From NCBI RefSeq assembly GCF_000613185.1, contig NZ_CCBB010000002.1, positions 186,001 to 250,000 on the forward strand: DNA of 64,000 nucleotides, in the 5' to 3' direction. Numbering within the stretch: the stretch's first letter is position 1; each line of letters starts with the position of its first letter. Below, in pieces: positions 36,334-44,503 of this stretch. This DNA is from Mycolicibacterium cosmeticum (GTDB lineage Bacteria; Actinomycetota; Actinomycetes; Mycobacteriales; Mycobacteriaceae). Under the pieces are notes generated by a model. The model had not been told where the DNA came from and made no database searches. It saw only the letters and a program-made list of their open reading frames with translations. A program made the position numbers and the translations under genes.

Positions 36334-37035
36334 ATGTCGGACAACCCGATCCAGGTCGCCGTGCTCGACATGGCCGGCACCACCGTGGCCGACGACGGCC
36401 TGGTGGTCCGGGCCTTCGAGGCGGCCGCCTCTGCGGCAGGCCTGCCCGCCGAGGGGCCCGAACGCGAACAGGCCCGCCGCTACGTGCTGGATACCATGGG
36501 GCAGTCCAAGATTGTGGTGTTCCGCGCGCTGTTCGGCACCGAGGAACGAGCGCAACGTGCCAACGCCGAATTCGAGCGCGCCTACGCCGAACTGATCGAC
36601 AACGGCCACGCCACGCCGATCGACGGCGCCGCCGACGCCATCACCGACCTCCGCGCGGCCGGCATCAAGGTCGCGCTCACCACCGGCTTCTCCGGCACCA
36701 CCCAGGACAAGCTGTTGGCGGCGCTGGGCTGGCAGCACCTGGCCGACCTCGCCCTGGCGCCGGGCGGCGGCATCCGCAGCCGCCCGTACCCGGACCTGGT
36801 CCTCACCGCCTTGATGCGACTCGGTGCCGACGGCGTCGGCAACGTCGCCGTGCTCGGGGACACCAGCACCGATGTCGACAGCGCACTGCGGGCCGGCGCC
36901 GCCATCGCCGCCGGCACCCTCACCGGTGCCCACAGCGAGGAAGAACTGCGCGCCGCCGGCGCCACCCATGTGGTCGGCTCCGTCGTCGACTTCGCCGATC
37001 TGCTCCTGGCCACCCACCAATCGGAAGACCAATGA
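36334..37035 (+). CDS. Phosphonatase-like HAD hydrolase (PhnX-like)
   Basis: A 233-residue HAD-superfamily enzyme expected to split phosphonoacetaldehyde into acetaldehyde and phosphate. The nucleophile Asp12 is in VLDMAGTT, and its second position is Ala14, as in phosphonatases rather than phosphatases. Lys59 in TMGQSK is placed like the Schiff-base Lys of PhnX. LTTGFSG and VLGDTSTDVDSA are motifs II and IV. It has an AGGAGA ribosome site and overlaps the binding-protein start (ATGA). Confidence 0.85.
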   Translation: MSDNPIQVAVLDMAGTTVADDGLVVRAFEAAASAAGLPAEGPEREQARRYVLDTMGQSKIVVFRALFGTEERAQRANAEFERAYAELIDNGHATPIDGAADAITDLRAAGIKVALTTGFSGTTQDKLLAALGWQHLADLALAPGGGIRSRPYPDLVLTALMRLGADGVGNVAVLGDTSTDVDSALRAGAAIAAGTLTGAHSEEELRAAGATHVVGSVVDFADLLLATHQSEDQ

Positions 37036-38087
37036 TGAAACTGCGCAGTATCTTTCGCACCGCTGCGGTCACGATGACCGTCGCCGCCACCACCCTGACC
37101 ACCGCGTGCGGCGGCACCGGATCCAGCGGCTCGGCCGGCGGCACCACCCTGACCGTGTACAGCGCCGACGGGTTGGCCACCTGGTACAAGGGCCAGTTCG
37201 ACAAGTTCACCAAGGACACCGGCATCGCGGTCAACCTGGTCGAGGCCGGATCCGGCGAAGTGGTCTCCCGGGTGGAGAAGGAACAGTCCAACCCGCAAGC
37301 CGACCTGCTGGTGACCCTGCCGCCGTTCATCCAGAAGGCCGACAAGTCGGGCCTGCTGGTGCAGAGCGGTGCCGACACCGCGGGAATCGCCGCGGATCAG
37401 GTGGGACCGGACGCCCGGTACGTGCCGATCGTCGACAACGCGTTGAGCTTCATCGCCAACCCGGCCGCCGATCCCGCCCCGGTCACCTGGGACGACCTGC
37501 TCAAGCCGGAGTTCAAGGGCAAGCTGCAGTACTCGACGCCGGGCCAGGCCGGTGACGGCACCGCCGTGCTGGTGTTGTTGCAGCACCTGCTGGGCAAGCC
37601 GGGAGCCCTGGACTACCTGAGCAAGTTGCAGGTCAACAACGTCGGCCCGTCGTCGTCCACCGGCAAGCTGCAGCCCAAGGTCAGCAACGGAGAACTGTTG
37701 GTGGCCAACGGCGATGTGCAGATGAATCTCGGATCGATCAAGGATGACGGGTCGAAATTCACCATCTTCATCCCGGCGCACAACGGCACCCGCACCACCG
37801 TCTCGCTGCCGTATGTGGCGGGCGTGACGAAGGGTGCACCGCACGCCGCGGACGCCAAGAAACTGCTCGGCTACCTGCTGTCCGACGAGGTGCAGAAGAC
37901 CGTCGAACCCGACGCGTTGGGCATCCCGGTGCGCGACACCATCCGCACCGTCGCCGGCCAGACACCCGCACCGAACACCCCGGCCGCCGTGCTCAAGGAC
38001 GTGCAGATCTGGGTGCCCGACTGGGACAGTGTGCTGGCCGACCTGGACGCCGACGTCGCGGCTTACCAGAAGGCGACCGGCAACTGA
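37032..38087 (+). CDS. ABC importer substrate-binding lipoprotein (2-aminoethylphosphonate type)
   Basis: A 351-residue periplasmic-binding protein anchored by a lipobox (LTTACGG). The mature part begins TTLTVYSADGLATWYKGQFD, the iron/aminophosphonate-type fold (YSA/G... then DLLKPEFKGKLQYS). It resembles the binding protein of aminoethylphosphonate ABC importers (PhnS-like). The start is overlapped by the hydrolase stop. It supplies substrate to the two permeases and ATPase downstream. Substrate is inferred from neighbours. Confidence 0.82.
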   Translation: MMKLRSIFRTAAVTMTVAATTLTTACGGTGSSGSAGGTTLTVYSADGLATWYKGQFDKFTKDTGIAVNLVEAGSGEVVSRVEKEQSNPQADLLVTLPPFIQKADKSGLLVQSGADTAGIAADQVGPDARYVPIVDNALSFIANPAADPAPVTWDDLLKPEFKGKLQYSTPGQAGDGTAVLVLLQHLLGKPGALDYLSKLQVNNVGPSSSTGKLQPKVSNGELLVANGDVQMNLGSIKDDGSKFTIFIPAHNGTRTTVSLPYVAGVTKGAPHAADAKKLLGYLLSDEVQKTVEPDALGIPVRDTIRTVAGQTPAPNTPAAVLKDVQIWVPDWDSVLADLDADVAAYQKATGN

Positions 38088-38088
38088 T

Positions 38089-39243
38089 ATGGCGCAGATC
38101 AAGGCGGCGGGGCGGCACACCACCCGCGCCTCCGAGACCGCCGTCCCGGCGATCGTGTTCGACCGGGTCGGCGTGCGGTACGGCCGCGGTTCCGATGCCG
38201 CCCATGCGCTGATCGACTTCAACCTGCGGGTGGCTCCCGGTGAGACGGTGGCGCTGCTGGGACCCAGCGGGTCCGGGAAGTCGACCGCCCTGGGCGCGCT
38301 GGCCGGATTCGTCCGGCCGTCCTCCGGCGCCGTGCGCCTCGACGGGCGCGACATCACCGACCTGCCACCGGCCAAGCGCGGCATCGGGGTGGTGCTGCAG
38401 TCCTATGCCCTGTTCCCGCACATGCGCGTCGCCGACAACGTCGCGTTCGGGCTGCGGGCACAGCGCGTGCCGCGCGCCCAGATTGCCGACCGGGTCACCG
38501 AGGTGCTCGAGATGGTCGGCATGGCGGCGTACGGAAAGCGGCTGCCGCGTGAGCTTTCCGGCGGCCAACAGCAACGGGTCGCGATCGCCAGGGCGCTGGC
38601 CATCCGGCCCAGGGTGCTGCTGCTCGACGAACCACTGGCCGCCCTGGACGCGCAACTGCGCCAGTCGATGCTGGCCGAGCTGCAGCAGCTCAAGGAGTCG
38701 CTGCCCGACACCGCCATGCTGTATGTCACCCACGACCAGTCCGAGGCGCTGGCCCTGGCCGACCGCATCGTGGTGATGAACAACGCCCGGCTGATGGACG
38801 TGGACACCGCCGAGAACCTGTGGAGGCGGCCGCCCACCAGCTTCACCGCGGCCTTCCTCGGTGGGGCCAACCTGATTCCGTGCACCGTCGGCCGCGTCAT
38901 CGGGACGTCGGCGTTGGTGACGGTGTCGCACAAGACGGTCAGCGCCGAAGCGCCGCAACCCGCCGCCGGCAGGATCGACTGGGCGCCGGGCACCAAGGCA
39001 CTGTTGTGCATCCGGCCGCACGCGCTGCGCGTGGTCTCACTCGGTGAGCGGGATGCGTTGCGCGCCACGGTGAACGCGGTGGTGTGGCGGGGTGCGGTCA
39101 CCCGGCTGGTGCTGGCCATCACCAGCATGCCCGATCAGCTCATCGAGATCGACCTGCCGGGGCATGCCCGGTTCCAGGTGGGCTCCGAAGTGGGCGTGCG
39201 GATTCCGGAGCCGGCCGGGGTGCTGGTGCAGGCCGGTTCTTGA
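38089..39243 (+). CDS. ABC importer ATPase (2-aminoethylphosphonate type)
   Basis: A 384-residue ATPase. Walker A is GPSGSGKSTALGAL (about 59-72), signature LSGGQQQRVAIARAL, Walker B VLLLDEPLAALD, with H-loop VTHDQSEA. A C-terminal TOBE-type domain follows after about residue 245. This is the PhnT-like/spermidine-type length. It begins one base after the binding-protein stop and precedes two permeases, so a full importer is encoded. Confidence 0.88.
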   Translation: MAQIKAAGRHTTRASETAVPAIVFDRVGVRYGRGSDAAHALIDFNLRVAPGETVALLGPSGSGKSTALGALAGFVRPSSGAVRLDGRDITDLPPAKRGIGVVLQSYALFPHMRVADNVAFGLRAQRVPRAQIADRVTEVLEMVGMAAYGKRLPRELSGGQQQRVAIARALAIRPRVLLLDEPLAALDAQLRQSMLAELQQLKESLPDTAMLYVTHDQSEALALADRIVVMNNARLMDVDTAENLWRRPPTSFTAAFLGGANLIPCTVGRVIGTSALVTVSHKTVSAEAPQPAAGRIDWAPGTKALLCIRPHALRVVSLGERDALRATVNAVVWRGAVTRLVLAITSMPDQLIEIDLPGHARFQVGSEVGVRIPEPAGVLVQAGS

Positions 39244-39250
39244 TGATCCT

Positions 39251-39270
39251 GGGGCGAGCGGAGCGACGGG
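39251..39270. repeat. Short dispersed repeat, copy 2
   Basis: Same 20 bases as at 25263-25282. Here they fill most of the 31-base gap between the ATPase stop and the first permease start, and end 4 bases before the ATG, so the trailing GGGGAG may also serve as the ribosome site. Confidence 0.5.
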
Positions 39271-39274
39271 GAGT

Positions 39275-40135
39275 ATGACGCTCGTGGAAGAGCCGGTCCG
39301 GACACCGGTACCGGCAAAGCGCGCCCGCGCGCACTGGTGGGTGCTGCCGCCACTGCTGCTGGTGGTGCTGGTGGCGGTGTACCCACTGCTGCGGGTGCTG
39401 GGCGAGTCGGCTCGGCCCGGCATCTGGGCGCAGGTGCTGGGCTCGGCGCAGTTCCGTGATGCGTTGTGGCGCACGGTCGCGATCGCGGTCACCTCGACGC
39501 TGGGCTGCCTGCTCCTGGGGGCCTTCCTGGCCGTCGTACTGGCGTTCGTGCCGTTTCCCGGCTCGCGGTTGGTCGGCCGGCTCATCGACACCGTGCTGGC
39601 GCTGCCGTCCTTCCTCATCACGTTGGCCTTCACCTTCCTCTACGGCACCGCGGGCGTACTCAATTCCGCGCTGGGCCTCGAGCTGGACTTCCTGTACACC
39701 CCGGCCGGGGTGATCGCCGCGGAGATCACCTTCTTCACCCCGTTCGTGGTGCGGCCGCTGCTGGCGGCGTTCGCCTTGATCCCGCCGGCACAGCTGAACA
39801 TCGCGGCCAGCCTCGGGGCGTCACCGTGGCGGGTGCTGCGGGCGGTGGTGCTACCGGAAGCCTGGCCCGCGCTGATGGCCGGGGGTGCCCTGGTGCTGTT
39901 GTTGACCCTCAACGAGTTCGGCATCGTGCTGTTCACCGGCGCCAAGGGTGTGCTCACGCTGCCCGTGCTCATCTACACGCGGGGCATCGTGACCTTCGAC
40001 CTGCCCGGCGCCGCGGTGATCGCGACCGTGCAGGTGGTGCTGTCGCTGGCGCTCTACCTCGCCTACCGAAAGATCTTCGCGCGCATGATGTCCGGAAGGG
40101 GCGGTCCCGATGCTGCTGTGGAACCGGCGAAGTAG
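39275..40135 (+). CDS. ABC importer permease 1 (2-aminoethylphosphonate type)
   Basis: A 286-residue permease with six membrane helices. The cytoplasmic loop to the ATPase (EAA motif) is the segment AASLGASPWRVLRAVVLPEAWP. The ATG follows the short repeat; an in-frame upstream extension overlaps the ATPase in another frame and is rejected. Its last 26 bases overlap the second permease. Confidence 0.86.
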   Translation: MTLVEEPVRTPVPAKRARAHWWVLPPLLLVVLVAVYPLLRVLGESARPGIWAQVLGSAQFRDALWRTVAIAVTSTLGCLLLGAFLAVVLAFVPFPGSRLVGRLIDTVLALPSFLITLAFTFLYGTAGVLNSALGLELDFLYTPAGVIAAEITFFTPFVVRPLLAAFALIPPAQLNIAASLGASPWRVLRAVVLPEAWPALMAGGALVLLLTLNEFGIVLFTGAKGVLTLPVLIYTRGIVTFDLPGAAVIATVQVVLSLALYLAYRKIFARMMSGRGGPDAAVEPAK

Positions 40136-40907
40136 GACGGTGGCGCTGGCCGTCTTCGGTGCGGTGGTGCTGGTGGTGTTCATCGCCCCGCTGGGCACCG
40201 TGCTGGTGGCCGGGTTGGCCGGTTCGTGGACCGGTGCGCTGCCGTCGGACCTGGGCATCACCCGGTTCGGCACCGCGCTCAGCGGTGACAACCTGGCCAG
40301 CTTGTCGGTCAGCCTGCAGACCGCGTTCGTCGCCGGTGCTGTTGCGCTGCTGGTCGGCACCTGGGCCGCGCTGGCCGCCCGGGACTGCCCGATGTGGTTG
40401 CGCCGCTGCACCGATGCGGTGTTCCACCTGCCGATCGCGGTACCGTCGGTGGCCATCGGTCTGGGCCTGCTGATCGCGTTCAACTCGCGGCCATTGCTGT
40501 TGGGTGGTACCCGGTGGATCGTCATCGTGGCGCACGCGGTGCTGGTGCTGGCCTTCGCGTTCAGCTCGGTGTCGGCGGCACTGCAGCGGCTGGACCCGTG
40601 CTACCGGCAGGCCGCCGAATCGCTGGGTGCCGGGCCGGTGCGGGTGCTGGTGCAGGTGACGCTGCCGCTGTTGTTGCCGGCCCTCGGTGCCGCCGCCGGT
40701 CTGGCGGTGGCCTTGTCGATGGGCGAACTCGGGGCCACCATCATGGTGTACCCCGCGACGTGGAAGACGTTGCCGGTGACCATCTTCGGGCTGACCGACC
40801 GCGGTCAGGCGCTGCAGGCCGCCGCGTCGACCACCATCCTGCTGTCGGTGACGCTGCTGGCGCTGGTGCTGCTCGGCCGGATCCGCGGCCGCGCCGCACT
40901 GCGGTGA
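40110..40907 (+). CDS. ABC importer permease 2 (2-aminoethylphosphonate type)
   Basis: A 265-residue permease with six membrane helices and EAA-type motif QAAESLGAGPVRVLVQVTLP. It completes the importer and is the last gene of the phosphonate operon, which ends at a bidirectional hairpin. The start lies inside the first permease, as often for coupled ABC subunits. Overall gene content (binding protein, ATPase, two permeases) is the usual importer set. Confidence 0.86.
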   Translation: MLLWNRRSRTVALAVFGAVVLVVFIAPLGTVLVAGLAGSWTGALPSDLGITRFGTALSGDNLASLSVSLQTAFVAGAVALLVGTWAALAARDCPMWLRRCTDAVFHLPIAVPSVAIGLGLLIAFNSRPLLLGGTRWIVIVAHAVLVLAFAFSSVSAALQRLDPCYRQAAESLGAGPVRVLVQVTLPLLLPALGAAAGLAVALSMGELGATIMVYPATWKTLPVTIFGLTDRGQALQAAASTTILLSVTLLALVLLGRIRGRAALR

Positions 40908-40912
40908 TCGGC

Positions 40913-40961
40913 GATTTGTGGAGCCGCAGCCGTAATGGTTACGGGTGCGGCGCCACAAATC
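40913..40961. terminator. Bidirectional hairpin between permease 2 and FadE
   Basis: Two 23-base arms pair with only two mismatches around a TGG loop; the outer ends are GATTTGTGG and CCACAAATC. It starts 5 bases after the permease stop and reaches the FadE stop on the other strand, which fits a shared terminator. Confidence 0.7.
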
Positions 40962-43128
40962 ACTTCAGCAGCGGATCGCGGGGCAGGCCGAGGATGCGTT
41001 CGGCGATGGTGTTGCGGGTGATCTCCGAGGTGCCACCGGCGATCGTCATGGCCCGATTACCGAGATAGGTCCGGGCCAGCGTCGCCTCGGAACCCACCAC
41101 CGCGGCCGGTCCGGCCAGTGCCATGCCCAGTTCGGTGAGCCGCTGGGTGTGCTCGGCCAGCAGCAGTTTGGTGACATTACCCTCGGGCCCCGGGTCGGCG
41201 CCGACGATGGCGCGGCTCACCCGGCGCAGATTCAGCAGCGGCAGGGTGTGCGCCTCGGCGATCACCGCACCGGCCTGGCGCACGTATTCGGCGGTGGTCA
41301 ACGGCGGTGCGGCGTCCAGCAATCGGATCAGGTCATCGGGGGTGAAACCGGTCGGTGCGGACGAGCCGCCGCCGATCGAGATGCGCTCGTTGCCCAGCGT
41401 CGCCCGTGCCACCAGCCAGCCCTTGTTGACGTCACCGACCACATCGGCGTCCGGGACGAACACGTCGTCGAAGAAGACCTCGTTGAAATGCGCGTCGCCG
41501 GTCAGCCCGCGCAGCGGATTGACCGTCACCCCAGGGGCTTTCATGTCGATCGCCATCATGGTGACACCGGCGTGCTTGGGTGCGGCCGGATCCGTGCGCA
41601 CCGTGGCCAGGCCCCACTGGCAGTGCTGGGCCAGGCTGGTCCACACTTTCTGGCCGGTGACCCGCCAGCCGCCGTCCACCCTCTTGGCGGCCGTGCGCAC
41701 GGCGGCAGCATCGGAGCCGGCTTCCGGCTCGGAGAACAGCTGGCACCACATCACCTCGCCGCGCAGCACCGGTTCCACCCAACGCTGCCGCTGGTCGTCG
41801 GTGCCGGCCTGGGCGATGGTCAGCGTCACCCAGCCGGTGATGCCCATGTCCGGGATGTCGACATCCCGGAACTCTTCCTCGATCACGAGCTGTTCCAGCA
41901 CGTCGGCCGCCCGGCCCCAGGGTTTCGGCCAGTGCGCCACCAGGTATCCGGAGTCGACGAGGAAATCCCGCTGCCGTTCGGCGGGCAGCCCCCGCACCGT
42001 GGCGGCGGCTTCGGCCGCGGCCGGGCGGAACCGTTCGGCCTCGGGCGGCACACGCAACGACGCGGCGCGGGCGGCCCCGCTGCGCTGGGCGTCGACGATG
42101 TCGAGTAGTGGATCGGCGCCGTCACCGAGCAGTGTCGCCAGCGTGCGGGCCCGCCGTAGGTACAGATGCGCGTCGTGTTCCCAGGTGAAGCCGATACCGC
42201 CGTGCAACTGGATATTGTTCTGCGCGTTGAACACCTGGGCCCGGATGGCATGGGCGGCCGCGATGGCCGCCGGGAACCAGGCGGCGTCCAGGTCACCGGC
42301 GCCCGCTGCCGCCCAGGTGGCCGAGGTGGCCTGCTCCGCCTCGACGAGCATGTTCGCCGCGTGGTGCTTCACGGCTTGGAAGGTGCCGATGGTCCGGCCG
42401 AATTGTTCGCGAACCTTCGCGTACTCGACCGCCATGTCCAGCGTCGCCCAGCTGAGCCCGACCGCCTCGGCCGAGGCCAGGATCCGGAACACCGTGCGGG
42501 CCCGCCGGCCGGCCCCGCGCAGCACCCGGTCGGCGGGAATCTCGGCCCCGCGCATCGACACCGCCCCCACCGAGCGGGTGGTGTCCATCGGGTCGAGCGG
42601 GGTGACGGTGACACCGGCGGCGTCGGCCCGCACGATGACCAGGTCCGCGCCGGCCGCCAGCACCAGGATGTCGGCGTCGGGGGCGCCCAGCACGGCGGGC
42701 CATTGCGCGGTCGCGGTGTGGTCGCCGCCCATCGACACCTTGATGTTCAGCCCGAGCGCGGCCTTCAGGCTACCGTCGGCGAGTCCTGGAAGCAGTTGCG
42801 CGCGAACGGAATCCGGTGCGCACCGGTCGATGACGACGGCCGCGGCGACGGTGGGCAGGAACGGCCCGGGCATCAGCGCGCGGCCGGCCACCTCGGCGAC
42901 CACCACCAGTTCGGCCAGCCCGTAACCCGAACCGCCGAACTCCTCGGACAGCGCCAGCCCGTTCCATCCGAGACCGGCCCCGGCCGACCAGATGTCGGCG
43001 GCGTGCGTGCCGGGGGCGTCCAGGGTCGCGCGGGCCGCCGCGAGACTGCGCGAGCGCGCCAGTTGCCCCGCAGTCGCATCGGCCAGCTCGCGGTGCTCCC
43101 CGGTGATGGCCAGCGCAGATCTGCTCAT
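40960..43128 (-). CDS. Acyl-CoA dehydrogenase, fused two-domain FadE
   Basis: A 722-residue protein with two acyl-CoA dehydrogenase units in tandem. The first covers about 1-355 and ends with QLHGGIGFTWEHDAHLYLRRA. The second, about 370-722, has CQLFSEPEAGSDAA, VTGQKVWTS and IAGGTSEITRNTIAERILGLPRDP. In actinobacteria such fused enzymes act on bulky CoA esters, including sterol side chains, by using one half as the active site and the other for FAD contacts. The start MSRSALAITG is chosen at a leaderless promoter. Confidence 0.88.
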   Translation of the reverse strand: MSRSALAITGEHRELADATAGQLARSRSLAAARATLDAPGTHAADIWSAGAGLGWNGLALSEEFGGSGYGLAELVVVAEVAGRALMPGPFLPTVAAAVVIDRCAPDSVRAQLLPGLADGSLKAALGLNIKVSMGGDHTATAQWPAVLGAPDADILVLAAGADLVIVRADAAGVTVTPLDPMDTTRSVGAVSMRGAEIPADRVLRGAGRRARTVFRILASAEAVGLSWATLDMAVEYAKVREQFGRTIGTFQAVKHHAANMLVEAEQATSATWAAAGAGDLDAAWFPAAIAAAHAIRAQVFNAQNNIQLHGGIGFTWEHDAHLYLRRARTLATLLGDGADPLLDIVDAQRSGAARAASLRVPPEAERFRPAAAEAAATVRGLPAERQRDFLVDSGYLVAHWPKPWGRAADVLEQLVIEEEFRDVDIPDMGITGWVTLTIAQAGTDDQRQRWVEPVLRGEVMWCQLFSEPEAGSDAAAVRTAAKRVDGGWRVTGQKVWTSLAQHCQWGLATVRTDPAAPKHAGVTMMAIDMKAPGVTVNPLRGLTGDAHFNEVFFDDVFVPDADVVGDVNKGWLVARATLGNERISIGGGSSAPTGFTPDDLIRLLDAAPPLTTAEYVRQAGAVIAEAHTLPLLNLRRVSRAIVGADPGPEGNVTKLLLAEHTQRLTELGMALAGPAAVVGSEATLARTYLGNRAMTIAGGTSEITRNTIAERILGLPRDPLLK

Positions 43129-43136
43129 GATCAGCG

Positions 43137-43164
43137 AAGTTACTCCGGCCACCGAACGCGTCAA
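43137..43164 (-). promoter_or_regulatory. Sigma-A promoter of the two-domain FadE gene
   Basis: On the minus strand TTGACG (43164-43159), 16 bp spacer, then TAACTT (43142-43137), ending 8 nt before the ATG. It supports the chosen start and a leaderless transcript. Confidence 0.55.
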
Positions 43165-43252
43165 AAGTGACACAACTCACAATCGGGTAACGCGGTATAC
43201 AAGTCTGGCAAGTTGTCGCTTGGCTCCGGCGGTGCGGGGGTACTCTCGCGCC

Positions 43253-44479
43253 ATGACGGCACCCTCCGGTCCCCAGCGCCCCGCCCCCAGCGTGTGGAGG
43301 CGCGCCCGGTGGATGATGACCGCCAGCCCCGCCGACCACGTGCTGGCGCTCACCGTCGCGTCGGCCTCGCTGCCGCTGGTCGGCAAGCGTCTGGAGCCGC
43401 TCGGCGCGGTCGCCGCGATGGGCGTGTGGGGTTTCCGGCACATGCCGGATTACTTCGCTTCGTCGGCCAGGGCCTGGATGGCCCCCGGCGGCGCCGCGGT
43501 TCGCAAAGCGCAGCGCGACCAGACCAATGCCGTCGTCCGCGACGGGCTGCGCGAGGTGGTGCCCGCAGCCGACCTGGCGGCCGTCCACTTTCCCGCGCCC
43601 GAACAGCTGCCGCCGCTGTGGAACACCGTCGCCTACCGGCGCAGCGTGTACCGCACGTCGGTGCGCTACGGCGACAGCCCGACCCAGCTGATGGACGTGT
43701 GGCGGCCCAAGGATCTGCCGTCCGAGCCGGCGCCGGTGTTGTTGTTCGTGCCCGGCGGGGCGTGGGTGCACGGCAGCCGGACGCTGCAGGGCTACGCGCT
43801 GATGGCGCATCTGGCGGCACAGGGCTGGGTGTGCCTGTCCATCGACTACCGGGTGGCCCCGCACCACCGCTGGCCCCGGCACATCCACGACGTCAAGGCG
43901 GCCATCGCCTGGGCCCGCGCCAATGTCGACAAATTCGGTGGGGATCGCGACTTCGTGGCCATCGCGGGCTGCTCGGCGGGCGGGCATCTGGCCGCACTGG
44001 CCGGGCTGACCGCCGGAGATCCCGAGTTGCAGGGCGACCTACCCGAAGGGTCGGACACCTCGGTCGACGCGGTGATCGGGATCTACGGACGCTACGACTG
44101 GGAGGACCGCTCCACCGTGGAACGGATGCGCTTCGTCGACTTCCTGGAGCGCGTGGTGGTCAAGAGCAAGATCGATCGGCACCCGGAGATCTTCCGCAAG
44201 GCCTCGCCGATCGCCCAGATCCACCGTGATGCACCGCCGTTCCTGGTGATCCACGGCAGCGGCGACACGGTCATCCCCGTCGAGCAGGCCCGCAGCTTCG
44301 TGGAACGGCTGCGCGGGGCCTCCCGCGCCGCGGTCGGTTACATCGAGTTGCCCGGGGCCGGTCATGCCTTCGACATGACCGACGGCGCCCGGACCGGGCC
44401 GATCGCCACGGCAATCGGCGTCTTCCTCGACCAGATACACCGAAACTCCCCGGCAAGACAGGCCAAAGCGGTTATATAG
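43253..44479 (+). CDS. lipC: Alpha/beta hydrolase, LipC-like (Rv0220)
   Basis: A 408-residue esterase. The first ~140 residues form a mycobacterial N-terminal extension with a hydrophobic stretch. The hydrolase core has VPGGAWVHG, nucleophile Ser241 in GCSAGGHLA, and GSGDTVIPVEQA and GAGHAFD for Asp and His. LipC (Rv0220) has this size and is followed by Rv0221, as here. The ATG gives MTAPSGPQRP. The upstream extension runs antisense to FadE. Confidence 0.87.
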   Translation: MTAPSGPQRPAPSVWRRARWMMTASPADHVLALTVASASLPLVGKRLEPLGAVAAMGVWGFRHMPDYFASSARAWMAPGGAAVRKAQRDQTNAVVRDGLREVVPAADLAAVHFPAPEQLPPLWNTVAYRRSVYRTSVRYGDSPTQLMDVWRPKDLPSEPAPVLLFVPGGAWVHGSRTLQGYALMAHLAAQGWVCLSIDYRVAPHHRWPRHIHDVKAAIAWARANVDKFGGDRDFVAIAGCSAGGHLAALAGLTAGDPELQGDLPEGSDTSVDAVIGIYGRYDWEDRSTVERMRFVDFLERVVVKSKIDRHPEIFRKASPIAQIHRDAPPFLVIHGSGDTVIPVEQARSFVERLRGASRAAVGYIELPGAGHAFDMTDGARTGPIATAIGVFLDQIHRNSPARQAKAVI

Positions 44480-44503
44480 ACGCCTCACGCGGGGAGGACG
44501 CCG

